From Lysobacter ciconiae (GTDB lineage Bacteria; Pseudomonadota; Gammaproteobacteria; Xanthomonadales; Xanthomonadaceae), in NCBI RefSeq assembly GCF_015209725.1, contig NZ_CP063656.1, forward strand, positions 2,215,001-2,279,000: DNA of 64,000 nt, read 5' to 3'. Below, in pieces: positions 43,007 through 50,099 of this stretch; position 1 is the first letter of the stretch, and every line of letters starts with the position of its first letter. A program made the translations under genes and the position numbers. Under the pieces are notes generated by a model. That model did not search any database, was not told the origin of the DNA, and saw only the letters and a list, made by a program, of their open reading frames with translations.

Positions 43007-43393
43007 TCAGCGCCTGATCGAGGCGGCCGCCCACAGCAGCCAGCCCAGCATCATCAGACCACCGCCCAACGGCGCCAGCGTCGTCGGCGTGGCCAGGAAG
43101 TGCCCGCCGACCAGACTGCCGGAAAACAGCAGCGTGCCGATCGCCAGCGACGCCAGCCCAGCCAATCCAGGCAGGCGAACGGCGCGCGGCGCCAGTGCGG
43201 CGAGCGCAATCCCGTGGCCGAAGGCAAACCAGGCTGCCGACTGCAGGCGTTGCTGGGCAGCCGGGTCGGCCGCATGGACCGCGTAGGCGGCCAGGGCAAC
43301 CGACAGGCCGGCCAGCAAAGCGCCCACGCAGGCCAGCAGTCGAAGGGCGATGGGGCCGGCTGCGGTCGTGGCGCCAGCAGTGGATGGATTCAT
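43007..43393 (-). CDS. DUF423 inner-membrane protein (YgdD-like)
   Basis: This 128-aa hydrophobic protein has four predicted helices. Typical DUF423 segments are AAYAVHAADPAAQQRLQSAA followed by WFAFGHGIALAALAP, then TLLFSGSLVGGHFL and LAPLGGGLMMLGWLLWA. ATG at 43393 was used; a GTG at 43408 would add five residues. No catalytic residues are evident. It is convergent with the M15 peptidase gene. Function of the family is unknown. Confidence 0.85.
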   Translation of the reverse strand: MNPSTAGATTAAGPIALRLLACVGALLAGLSVALAAYAVHAADPAAQQRLQSAAWFAFGHGIALAALAPRAVRLPGLAGLASLAIGTLLFSGSLVGGHFLATPTTLAPLGGGLMMLGWLLWAAASIRR

Positions 43394-43445
43394 GGCAGCG
43401 TCCGGCACAAAAAGGAGCCCGACGATAGCAGTCGCGCCCGCAGCA

Positions 43446-43479
43446 CAAAAAAACGCGCCGCGGATAGCCGCGGCGCGTT
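43446..43479 (-). terminator. Strong intrinsic terminator of the SRPBCC gene
   Basis: A perfect 12-bp stem (AACGCGCCGCGG with CCGCGGCGCGTT) and a 4-nt loop are followed on the minus strand by eight U residues. It begins 27 bp after the stop at 43506. Confidence 0.92.
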
Positions 43480-43505
43480 CTGAAGTCAGGCGTTACTGGA
43501 GCGGA

Positions 43506-44675
43506 TCAGCGCAGCATCCAGTAGACGCGGAACTCGCCTTCATCGATGAAGCCCTTCTCGATGCCCGCATCCCATGACTCGTAAGGACGACCGGCGGTCT
43601 CCATGCCCTGGGTCAGCACCCACGCACGCAGCGCGTCGCGCACCTTGGGCAGGTTGGCCATGTGGCCGGAGAACGGCACCACCGCAACGCGGGCAGGCTC
43701 CTCATAGACGTGCTCAACCGGACCTTCCAGCTTGATCGACAGCTTGCCGGCCGGGGCCGGAGCCTCGTCGGTGGCGGCCACCTGGTCCGCGTCCGCTTCC
43801 GCATCCTTGGCAGCGGTGGCGTCCGGCTCGTCGGATTTGGCATCGGCGGCACCGGACGCCTTGCGCACCGGCTGGGCCAGATCGAAGGAGTAGGTCTCCG
43901 AACCGAACTCGTTGGTGATCACCCGCACTGGACCATCGGCCACGAGGTTGTTGGCCTTCATGACCTTCTCGATCCACTGCATGTTGTTCTTCATGGTGCG
44001 CTCGACGACGTCGTTGTTGCGCTCCACCGACGTGCTCACCAGCAGCAGGTTGGCGGCCGGGCGCTCGACAATGCTGGGCGCCTTGGCCGGATCGTCCTTG
44101 CTCAGCTCGGTGTAGTCGAAGTTGGGCACCGCGGCCAGCAGGTTGCTCAGGCGACCCAGGCTCATCTTCATGCTGTCGCCCATGCCGCTGGCGACATACA
44201 TGCCGGCGTAACGGCCGAACAGGTTCATGCCGTAATCGACGTCGTAGGTCTGGGTGATGCGCACATTGCGCTTGACCGCGCCGCGACCGGTCGGCTCCAG
44301 CTTGAACGTGGTGATCTTGTTGGTGCCCGGCTCCTTGTTGGTGATCTCGTAGGTCACGCTCTTGCCGGGGACGCTGTCGACGAGCTTCCAGCTGCCGCTG
44401 CCGACCGAACGCTCCTTGGAGCTGTAGTCGAGCTGCGCGCCGGGGCCGGACTTGGGACCGGAGATGTTGATGTCCATCGCCGGATCGTGCAGCGGCAGGA
44501 CGTTCCATTGCTTGAACCGGGCAAAGCTGTTGAGCGTGTCGTAGACGATCGTCATCTTGCGGTTGGTCTCGACCGACTGCTCGATGTGGCGGTGCGAAGG
44601 CAGCATGAAACCAACGATCACGAACAGTGCGGCAACGATCGCCAGCGAAATCAACACTTCAATCAGACGGGTCAT
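43506..44675 (-). CDS. Membrane-anchored SRPBCC protein with C-terminal GyrI-like domain
   Basis: This 389-aa protein has one N-terminal membrane span (residues 7-25). An SRPBCC/START-like domain follows (about 35-180; QSVETNRKMTIVYDTLNSFA and FKQWNVLPLHDPAMD). The C-terminal half (SIVERPAANLLLVSTSVERN, NNLVADGPVRVITNEFG, then VAVVPFSGHMANLPKVRDALRAW and the end GEFRVYWMLR) resembles the GyrI/effector-binding fold. An Asp/Ala-rich insertion (about 282-310) interrupts it. Thus two ligand-binding folds sit on a membrane anchor. It is a single gene with its own terminator. Ligand unknown. Confidence 0.78.
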   Translation of the reverse strand: MTRLIEVLISLAIVAALFVIVGFMLPSHRHIEQSVETNRKMTIVYDTLNSFARFKQWNVLPLHDPAMDINISGPKSGPGAQLDYSSKERSVGSGSWKLVDSVPGKSVTYEITNKEPGTNKITTFKLEPTGRGAVKRNVRITQTYDVDYGMNLFGRYAGMYVASGMGDSMKMSLGRLSNLLAAVPNFDYTELSKDDPAKAPSIVERPAANLLLVSTSVERNNDVVERTMKNNMQWIEKVMKANNLVADGPVRVITNEFGSETYSFDLAQPVRKASGAADAKSDEPDATAAKDAEADADQVAATDEAPAPAGKLSIKLEGPVEHVYEEPARVAVVPFSGHMANLPKVRDALRAWVLTQGMETAGRPYESWDAGIEKGFIDEGEFRVYWMLR

Positions 44676-44794
44676 ACAGGTTCTCTCCAGGGCCGGACCC
44701 GGAACGGGACGAGGGCGCAGACCGGCAATCCTAACAAGGAAACCGCTCCCGCCGCAGCCCCGGGGAATGACTCAATCAGGCCATTAGCGCCGGT

Positions 44795-45460
44795 TTACAC
44801 CAATTGCAGCTCAAATGCCTTCAGCACCGCGCGCGTGCGGTCGCGTACGCCCAGCTTGGACAGGATGTTGGAAACGTGGTTCTTGATGGTGCCCTCGGCG
44901 ACCCCCAGCGAGTTGGCGATCTCCTTGTTGGAGAAGCCGCCGGCCATCAGGCGCAGGATCTCGGTCTCCCGTTCGGTCAGCGGATCGGGCTTCTCCAGGC
45001 TGACGAATTCGTTGCGCATGTGCTCCAGACCCGACAGCAGGCGCTGGCTCATCGCCGGCTGCACCAGCGAGCCGCCGCCGGCCACGGTCTGGATCGCGCC
45101 CACCAGTTGTTCAAGCGAGACATCCTTGAGCATGTAGCCTTTTGCGCCGGCCTTGATGCCCGCCAGCACCATCTGGTCATCGTCAAAGGTAGTCAGGATG
45201 ATGGTCGGCGGCAGTTCGCCGGTGGCGGCCAGCGCCTGCAGTGCCTCCAGACCGGACATCACCGGCATGCGCATGTCCATCAGGACCACGTCCGGGGCGA
45301 TCTGCGGGATCACCTGCACCGCCTGCTTGCCGTCGCTGGCTTCGGCCACCACCTCGATGCCGTCGGCCAGTGACAGCAGCGAGCGCACGCCCTGGCGCAC
45401 CAGTGTCTGGTCATCGACCAGCAGGACCCGGATCGGAGCGTCTGCGCGGGTGGTTTTCAT
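44795..45460 (-). CDS. NarL/LuxR-type response regulator
   Basis: This 221-aa DNA-binding regulator has the receiver domain RVLLVDDQTLVRQGVRSLLS, phospho-Asp at residue 62 (LMDMRMPVMSG) and conserved Lys in GYMLKDVS. A LuxR helix-turn-helix follows (LTERETEILRLMAGGFSNKE to EGTIKNHVSNILSKLGV). It belongs to the DesR/LiaR/NarL class. ATG at 45460 gives MKTTRADAPIRV; the start at 45499 would overlap the kinase. It lies 13 bp after the partner kinase stop. No target operator was recognised. Confidence 0.9.
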   Translation of the reverse strand: MKTTRADAPIRVLLVDDQTLVRQGVRSLLSLADGIEVVAEASDGKQAVQVIPQIAPDVVLMDMRMPVMSGLEALQALAATGELPPTIILTTFDDDQMVLAGIKAGAKGYMLKDVSLEQLVGAIQTVAGGGSLVQPAMSQRLLSGLEHMRNEFVSLEKPDPLTERETEILRLMAGGFSNKEIANSLGVAEGTIKNHVSNILSKLGVRDRTRAVLKAFELQLV

Positions 45461-45473
45461 GGCCGGGGGGTTC

Positions 45474-46670
45474 TCATGGTGTTGCGACCTCGATGGCAAT
45501 CTGGGTGGAGACCGGCAGCGACAGCTGCAGCCGGAAACCGGCCTGGGGCCGAGTATCGATGCTCAACTCGCCGGCAAATTCCGCCAGGCGCTCACGCATG
45601 CCCCGCAGGCCGTTGCCGATGATCACCTGGGCGGCGCCGCGACCGTCGTCGCGCGCGTCCATCAGGATACGCCCGTGCTCGTGCCACAGCCGTATCCACA
45701 GGTTATGGGCGCCGGCGTGGCGGGCCACGTTGGTGATGATCTCCTGGGTGCAGCGCAGCAGCACCTGCGCGCGCTCGGGGTCGTCCAGGCTGAGCGGCCG
45801 CTCGATGTCCATGTGGATGTCGAGTCCGGGCACGTTCTCGGCCAGCGATCGCAGGGCGACGCCGACGTCGATCGCACCGCCGCTGCGCAGCTGGCTGACC
45901 GCTTCGCGCACGTCGGTCAGCAGCAGCCGGGCCAGGGTATGCGCCTGGGTGACGTGCTCCAGCGCCCTGCCCTCGGTCAGGTGGCCGGCGACCTCCAGGT
46001 TCAGGCTCAGCGCCGTGAGGTGGTGGCCGAGCAGGTCGTGCAGCTCGCGTGAGATGCGGGTGCGCTCGTTGACCCGCGCGCTTTCGGCCAGCAGCAGCCG
46101 GGTCGCCTGCAGCTCGGAGTTCAGCCGGCGCTGCTCCTCGCGCGCCTGGGCCTGCTGCATGGCGACCAGCGCGGTCACGAACACGAAGCTGGAAAACCCG
46201 GCATACAACAGGGATTGCAACACCGCGATCAGGGGCGGGAAGTTCCACGGCGCGCCCACGAACACCGGAATCACCGCCAGGTTGCTGGCCACCAGCCAGG
46301 CGACACCGACACGCACCGGCAGCAGCCACGGCAGCAGTCCGGCCACCACCATCAGCAGCACGCTGCCCAGGCCGGTGCCGGAGAAATAGCTGACCCCGAT
46401 CGCGCAGCCCGTCAGCACCAGCAGCAGGACGTGATCGACCCAGTTGCGGCGCTGATGGCCCAGCGACCGGGTGATCCACCAGTAGACCCCGCCGAAGCTC
46501 AGGTACACCGCCAGCCAGCGGCCGATGACGAGGTTGAACGCCGGATCGTCCGCGCCGCCCTGCAGGGTGGAGGGATCGAACACGATCGTGACCAGCCAGA
46601 AGCCAAGGATCGCCCAGGTGAACAGACCGGCGTAGCGCAGCAGTCGGGTATGGTTGAGGCGTCTCAGCAT
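45474..46670 (-). CDS. Membrane histidine kinase, DesK/LiaS type
   Basis: This 398-aa kinase has five or six N-terminal membrane spans forming the sensor, with no large extracytoplasmic domain. A HisKA_3 dimerisation domain with the phospho-acceptor His at residue 211 follows (RISRELHDLLGHHLTALSLN). The ATPase domain shows CTQEIITNVARHAGAHNLWI, DDGRGA and GNGLRGMRERL. This architecture suits sensing of membrane state or lipid order, as in DesK, but the stimulus is not known. It is co-transcribed with the NarL-type regulator. Confidence 0.9.
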   Translation of the reverse strand: MLRRLNHTRLLRYAGLFTWAILGFWLVTIVFDPSTLQGGADDPAFNLVIGRWLAVYLSFGGVYWWITRSLGHQRRNWVDHVLLLVLTGCAIGVSYFSGTGLGSVLLMVVAGLLPWLLPVRVGVAWLVASNLAVIPVFVGAPWNFPPLIAVLQSLLYAGFSSFVFVTALVAMQQAQAREEQRRLNSELQATRLLLAESARVNERTRISRELHDLLGHHLTALSLNLEVAGHLTEGRALEHVTQAHTLARLLLTDVREAVSQLRSGGAIDVGVALRSLAENVPGLDIHMDIERPLSLDDPERAQVLLRCTQEIITNVARHAGAHNLWIRLWHEHGRILMDARDDGRGAAQVIIGNGLRGMRERLAEFAGELSIDTRPQAGFRLQLSLPVSTQIAIEVATP

Positions 46671-46839
46671 CCCCGCATGCTACCGGCATCGAATCCCCGG
46701 CGGGAGCCATGCATGGTGCTTGCTGAACAGGCCTGCGGCGGCGCTTTCGCCGCTCCGGGGCGGTGTCCGGCCCGTCCGTGCATGCGATAATCGGTGCCGC
46801 AACACTGGCAATGACGCACCAACCTCCTGGAGTATCGGA

Positions 46840-47445
46840 ATGTCGATCGTCGTCCGCGACGTGCATGAGCACGAACTGGATTCCGTCCTCGCCCTGAACA
46901 ACGCCGCCGGTCCGGCCATCCTGCCGCTGGACGCCGCGCGGCTGCGCCATTTCTTTGAGACCGCGGAGTATTTCCGCGTCGCCGAGCGCGACGGCACCCT
47001 GGCCGGGTTCCTGATCGGCATGGGCAGCGACGCCGAGCACGACAGCAGCAACTTCCGCTGGTTCCGCGAACGCCACCCGAACTTCTTCTATATCGACCGC
47101 ATCGTGGTCGCCAGCCGGCGTCGAGGCGGCGGCGTGGGCCGCGCCTTCTACGCCGATGCGCAGAGCTACGCCGAGCTGCGCTACCCGCACATCGCCTGTG
47201 AAGTGTTCCTGGAAGGCACCAACGACCCGGTCCTGCTGTTCCATGGCAGCTTCGGCTTCCGCGAGGTCGGCCAGCACGTCATGCCGGGCACCGGCATCCG
47301 CGCGGCCATGCTGATGAAGGAGCTGTGCAGTTACCCGTGGGTCAACGCAACCTACGGGCGCGACCTGCCGCACGTGGCGTGGGCCGCGGCGCGGCAGCTG
47401 CCGGTCCAGCCCCTGTCCGCGCGCTCCACCGGTACCGGTCATTGA
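46840..47445 (+). CDS. GNAT-family acetyltransferase upstream of minC
   Basis: This is a 201-aa acetyltransferase. Motifs: MSIVVRDVHEHELDSVLALNN, then FFYIDRIVVASRRRGGGVGR (acetyl-CoA loop RRGGGVGR). VEGTNDP-like substrate strand appears as CEVFLEGTNDPVLLFHGSFG. The C-terminus is Ala/Pro rich. ATG at 46840 is preceded by a GGAG-like site. The stop TGA overlaps the TTG of minC (TTGA), so translation is coupled. The same GNAT family beside minCDE suggests a cell-division link, but the substrate is unknown. Confidence 0.83.
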   Translation: MSIVVRDVHEHELDSVLALNNAAGPAILPLDAARLRHFFETAEYFRVAERDGTLAGFLIGMGSDAEHDSSNFRWFRERHPNFFYIDRIVVASRRRGGGVGRAFYADAQSYAELRYPHIACEVFLEGTNDPVLLFHGSFGFREVGQHVMPGTGIRAAMLMKELCSYPWVNATYGRDLPHVAWAAARQLPVQPLSARSTGTGH

Positions 47446-48227
47446 GGTCGGCACTGGATTTCGAGCCCGCCGGTGAGCTGAAGATCGGCCAGGTGGGCAT
47501 CGCCAACCTGCGCATCCGCAGCCTGGACGTGGAGCGCCTTGCGACCGAGATGAAGGACCGAGTGCAGCGCGCACCGAACCTGTTCTCTCGCGCGGCGGTG
47601 GTTCTCGACTTCGGCGGCCTGGCGGAAATGCCCGATACCGCGACCGCGCGCAGCCTGATCGAAGGCCTGCGCGGCGCGGGCGTGCTGCCCGTGGCGCTGG
47701 CCTACGGCACCCCCGAAACCGAACGCCTGGCCGAAGCCCTGCAACTGCCCTTGCTGGCCAAGTTCCGCGCCCAGTACGAGCGCGTCGACAGCGCCGGCAG
47801 GACCGCAACCGCCGCCGCCGAGCCCGCGCCCAGCCCCGCGCGCGCAACCGAGGCCGTGCCGGCAGCGGCGCCGCCGCGCGAGGATGCACACGGTCCGGGA
47901 ATGGTCCACCTGCCGCTGGTGCGCTCGGGCCAGCAGGTCTACGCCGACAATCGCGACCTGACCGTGCTGACCGGCGTCGGCGCCGGGGCGGAAGTGATCT
48001 CCGACGGTTCCGTGCACATCTACGGTCCCCTGCGCGGCCGCGCCCTGGCCGGCGCCAAGGGCAACGAGAACGCGCGCATTTTCTGCCGCGAGTTCCACGC
48101 CGAACTGGTCGCCATCGCCGGCCATTACCGGGTCCTGGAAGACATCCCCGCCGAACTGCGCGGCCGGCCCGTCCAGGTGTGGCTGAACGAGGGCCAGATC
48201 CATCTGGCCGCGCTGGACGCGCCATGA
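47442..48227 (+). CDS. minC: Septum site-determining protein MinC
   Basis: MinC inhibits FtsZ polymerisation away from midcell. The N-terminal domain is LDFEPAGELKIGQVGIANL and FSRAAVVLDFGGLAEM. A Pro/Ala-rich linker (about residues 125-148) and the C-terminal right-handed beta-helix domain follow (SGQQVYADNRDLTVLTGVGA, GSVHIYGPLRGRALAGAKGN). The family homology starts at LDFE, and no ATG lies just upstream, so TTG at 47442 overlapping the GNAT stop is chosen; the frame extension to 47325 is shadow sequence. The product is 261 aa. It precedes minD by 154 bp. Confidence 0.92.
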   Translation: MRSALDFEPAGELKIGQVGIANLRIRSLDVERLATEMKDRVQRAPNLFSRAAVVLDFGGLAEMPDTATARSLIEGLRGAGVLPVALAYGTPETERLAEALQLPLLAKFRAQYERVDSAGRTATAAAEPAPSPARATEAVPAAAPPREDAHGPGMVHLPLVRSGQQVYADNRDLTVLTGVGAGAEVISDGSVHIYGPLRGRALAGAKGNENARIFCREFHAELVAIAGHYRVLEDIPAELRGRPVQVWLNEGQIHLAALDAP

Positions 48228-48381
48228 CCCGCAAACCCTTCATGCTGTCTCCCCACGCCACGTCGCCTGCCGCCACCCGCGGCACTGACACGGACTGCGC
48301 CGCCCCCGCGCGCGCAGCATCGGCCGGTCACCCGGCGGCGTTTTCCCCTGCGCACCACCCCATCAATTGGAGGATTTGAAC

Positions 48382-49191
48382 TTGGCCGAAATCATCGTTG
48401 TCACTTCGGGCAAGGGAGGCGTCGGCAAGACCACGACCAGCGCCAGCCTCGCCTGCGGCCTTGCCCGCCGCGGCCACAAGGTCGCGATCATCGATTTCGA
48501 CGTCGGTCTGCGCAACCTGGACCTGATCATGGGTTGTGAGCGGCGGGTCGTTTACGACTTCGTCAACGTGGTCAATGGCGAGTCCAGCCTCAAGCAGTCG
48601 CTGATCAAGGACAAGCGCTTCGAGAACCTGTTCGTGCTGGCCGCCTCGCAGACCCGCGACAAGGACGCGCTGACCCTGGAAGGCGTGGAGCGCGTGCTCA
48701 AGGAACTGGCCGATGACGGCTTTGACTACATCATCTGCGACTCCCCGGCCGGCATCGAGAAGGGCGCCTACCTGTCGATGTACTTCGCCGACCAGGCGCT
48801 GGTGGTGGTCAACCCGGAAGTGTCCTCGGTGCGCGATTCCGACCGCATCCTGGGCCTGCTGGCCTCCAAGACGCGCCGCGCCGAGAAGGGCGAGCGGATC
48901 AAGGAGCACCTGCTGCTGACCCGCTACAGCCCCAAGCGCGTGGAAACCGGCGAGATGCTCAGCATCACCGACGTGGAGGAGATCCTCGGGCTGAAGACGA
49001 TCGGCGTGATCCCCGAGTCCAGCGACGTGCTCAACGCGTCCAACAAGGGCGAACCGGTGATCCTGGACACTGAATCCGACGCCGCCCAGGCCTACGACGA
49101 CGCCGTCGCCCGGCTGCTGGGAGATACGCGCCCGATGCGCTTCATCACCCCTGAGAAAAAGGGTTTCTTCAGCAAGATGTTCGGAGGATAG
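48382..49191 (+). CDS. minD: Septum site-determining ATPase MinD
   Basis: MinD is a membrane-associated ATPase that recruits MinC and is displaced by MinE. The 269-aa protein begins MAEIIVVTSGKGGVGKTTTS, carrying the deviant Walker A KGGVGKTT. Switch and Walker B regions are IIDFDVGLRNLDLIMG and IICDSPAGIEKGAY. The C-terminal amphipathic membrane-targeting helix is EKKGFFSKMFGG. TTG at 48382 was chosen because GGAGG (48369-48373) is 8 nt upstream and this matches the family start. The next gene, minE, begins 3 bp after its stop. Confidence 0.97.
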   Translation: MAEIIVVTSGKGGVGKTTTSASLACGLARRGHKVAIIDFDVGLRNLDLIMGCERRVVYDFVNVVNGESSLKQSLIKDKRFENLFVLAASQTRDKDALTLEGVERVLKELADDGFDYIICDSPAGIEKGAYLSMYFADQALVVVNPEVSSVRDSDRILGLLASKTRRAEKGERIKEHLLLTRYSPKRVETGEMLSITDVEEILGLKTIGVIPESSDVLNASNKGEPVILDTESDAAQAYDDAVARLLGDTRPMRFITPEKKGFFSKMFGG

Positions 49192-49193
49192 TC

Positions 49194-49460
49194 ATGGGTC
49201 TGTTGGATTTCCTGCTGGTCAAGAAGCAGACCGCCTCGGTCGCCAAGGACCGGCTGCGGATCATCGTCGCCCACGAGCGCGCTACCCGCGGCGGTCCGGA
49301 CTACCTGCCGATGCTGCAACGGGAGTTGCTCGAGGTCATCCGCAAATACGTCAACGTGGACGCCGACGCGGTCAAGGTCGACCTGCTCGGCGAGGGCGAC
49401 GACAAGGTGCTGGATATCTCGGTCTCGCTGCCGGAAAGCGCGGCGGTCGCCAACGGCTGA
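49194..49460 (+). CDS. minE: Cell division topological specificity factor MinE
   Basis: MinE stimulates MinD ATPase and positions the Min oscillation. The 88-aa protein shows the N-terminal membrane/anti-MinCD region MGLLDFLLVKKQTASVAKDR. The conserved segment LRIIVAHERATRGGPDYLP and KYVNVDADAVKVDLLGEGDD follow. ATG lies directly after minD. It closes the minCDE operon. Confidence 0.97.
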   Translation: MGLLDFLLVKKQTASVAKDRLRIIVAHERATRGGPDYLPMLQRELLEVIRKYVNVDADAVKVDLLGEGDDKVLDISVSLPESAAVANG

Positions 49461-49560
49461 GGCGTGCGGCAGTTGCTTCCCTGCCCGCGACGCCGACACG
49501 GGTCGCGGGACATGCGCCGGTGCCCTGCCCGCACTCGCAGCGCCCTGTGAAGTCGATGAC

Positions 49561-50049
49561 ATGCTGACCTTGTCCGACATCGGCTTCGAGGCCCCGGCGC
49601 GCCTGCTGGCCGGCTACGGCCTGCGTCTGGTCGAGGTGGCCAATGGCGAGCCAATCCCCGGCAGCTACTGGGGCGACGCGGAGGCCGGGCTGATCGGCGA
49701 GACCGTGTATGCCCGCGGCGACACGCCGGTGCATTCGCTGCTGCACGAGGCCGGCCACCTGATCGTGCTGCCGGCGGCCGATCGCGCCCGGGTGCACACC
49801 GACGCGACCGATTCGATCGAGGAAGAAGACGCGGTGTGCGTCCTGCAGGCCCTGCTGGGCGATGCGCTGCCCGGCGTGGGCGCTGAGCGCATCCTGGCCG
49901 ACATGGACGCGTGGGGCTACACCTTCCGCCTCGGTTCGGCGGCCGCCTATTTCCACCACGATGCGGATGCCGCGTGGCAGTGGCTCGCCGCGCGCGGCCT
50001 AGTCGATCCGCGGACGCGCACGCTTGCGCCCCGCGCGCGCGGGACCTAG
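49561..50049 (+). CDS. Small HExxH-containing protein, possible metallopeptidase-like
   Basis: This 162-aa protein is not named. It carries HSLLHEAGHLIVLPAADRAR, the HEAGH form of the HExxH zinc motif, and downstream acidic residues (DSIEEEDAVCVLQALLG) that could supply a third ligand. There is no signal peptide. The fold resembles a minimal zincin of the ImmA/IrrE or SprT-like size, but no helix-turn-helix partner is present. It begins at ATG 49561, 100 bp after minE, with a weak ribosome binding site. It precedes the M2 peptidase gene by 50 bp. Peptidase activity is unproven. Confidence 0.65.
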   Translation: MLTLSDIGFEAPARLLAGYGLRLVEVANGEPIPGSYWGDAEAGLIGETVYARGDTPVHSLLHEAGHLIVLPAADRARVHTDATDSIEEEDAVCVLQALLGDALPGVGAERILADMDAWGYTFRLGSAAAYFHHDADAAWQWLAARGLVDPRTRTLAPRARGT

Positions 50050-50099
50050 CCTTCGGGGATTGGCGTCGTCGCGGCGCTCCAAACCCAGAGGTGACCCCG

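Noticed and set aside
48224..48379. 51-codon frame between minC and minD starting in an ATGA overlap
   Set aside because: It has no motif, no good internal coding signal and is rich in Ala, Pro and His; it may be the leader of minD. A short peptide cannot be excluded.
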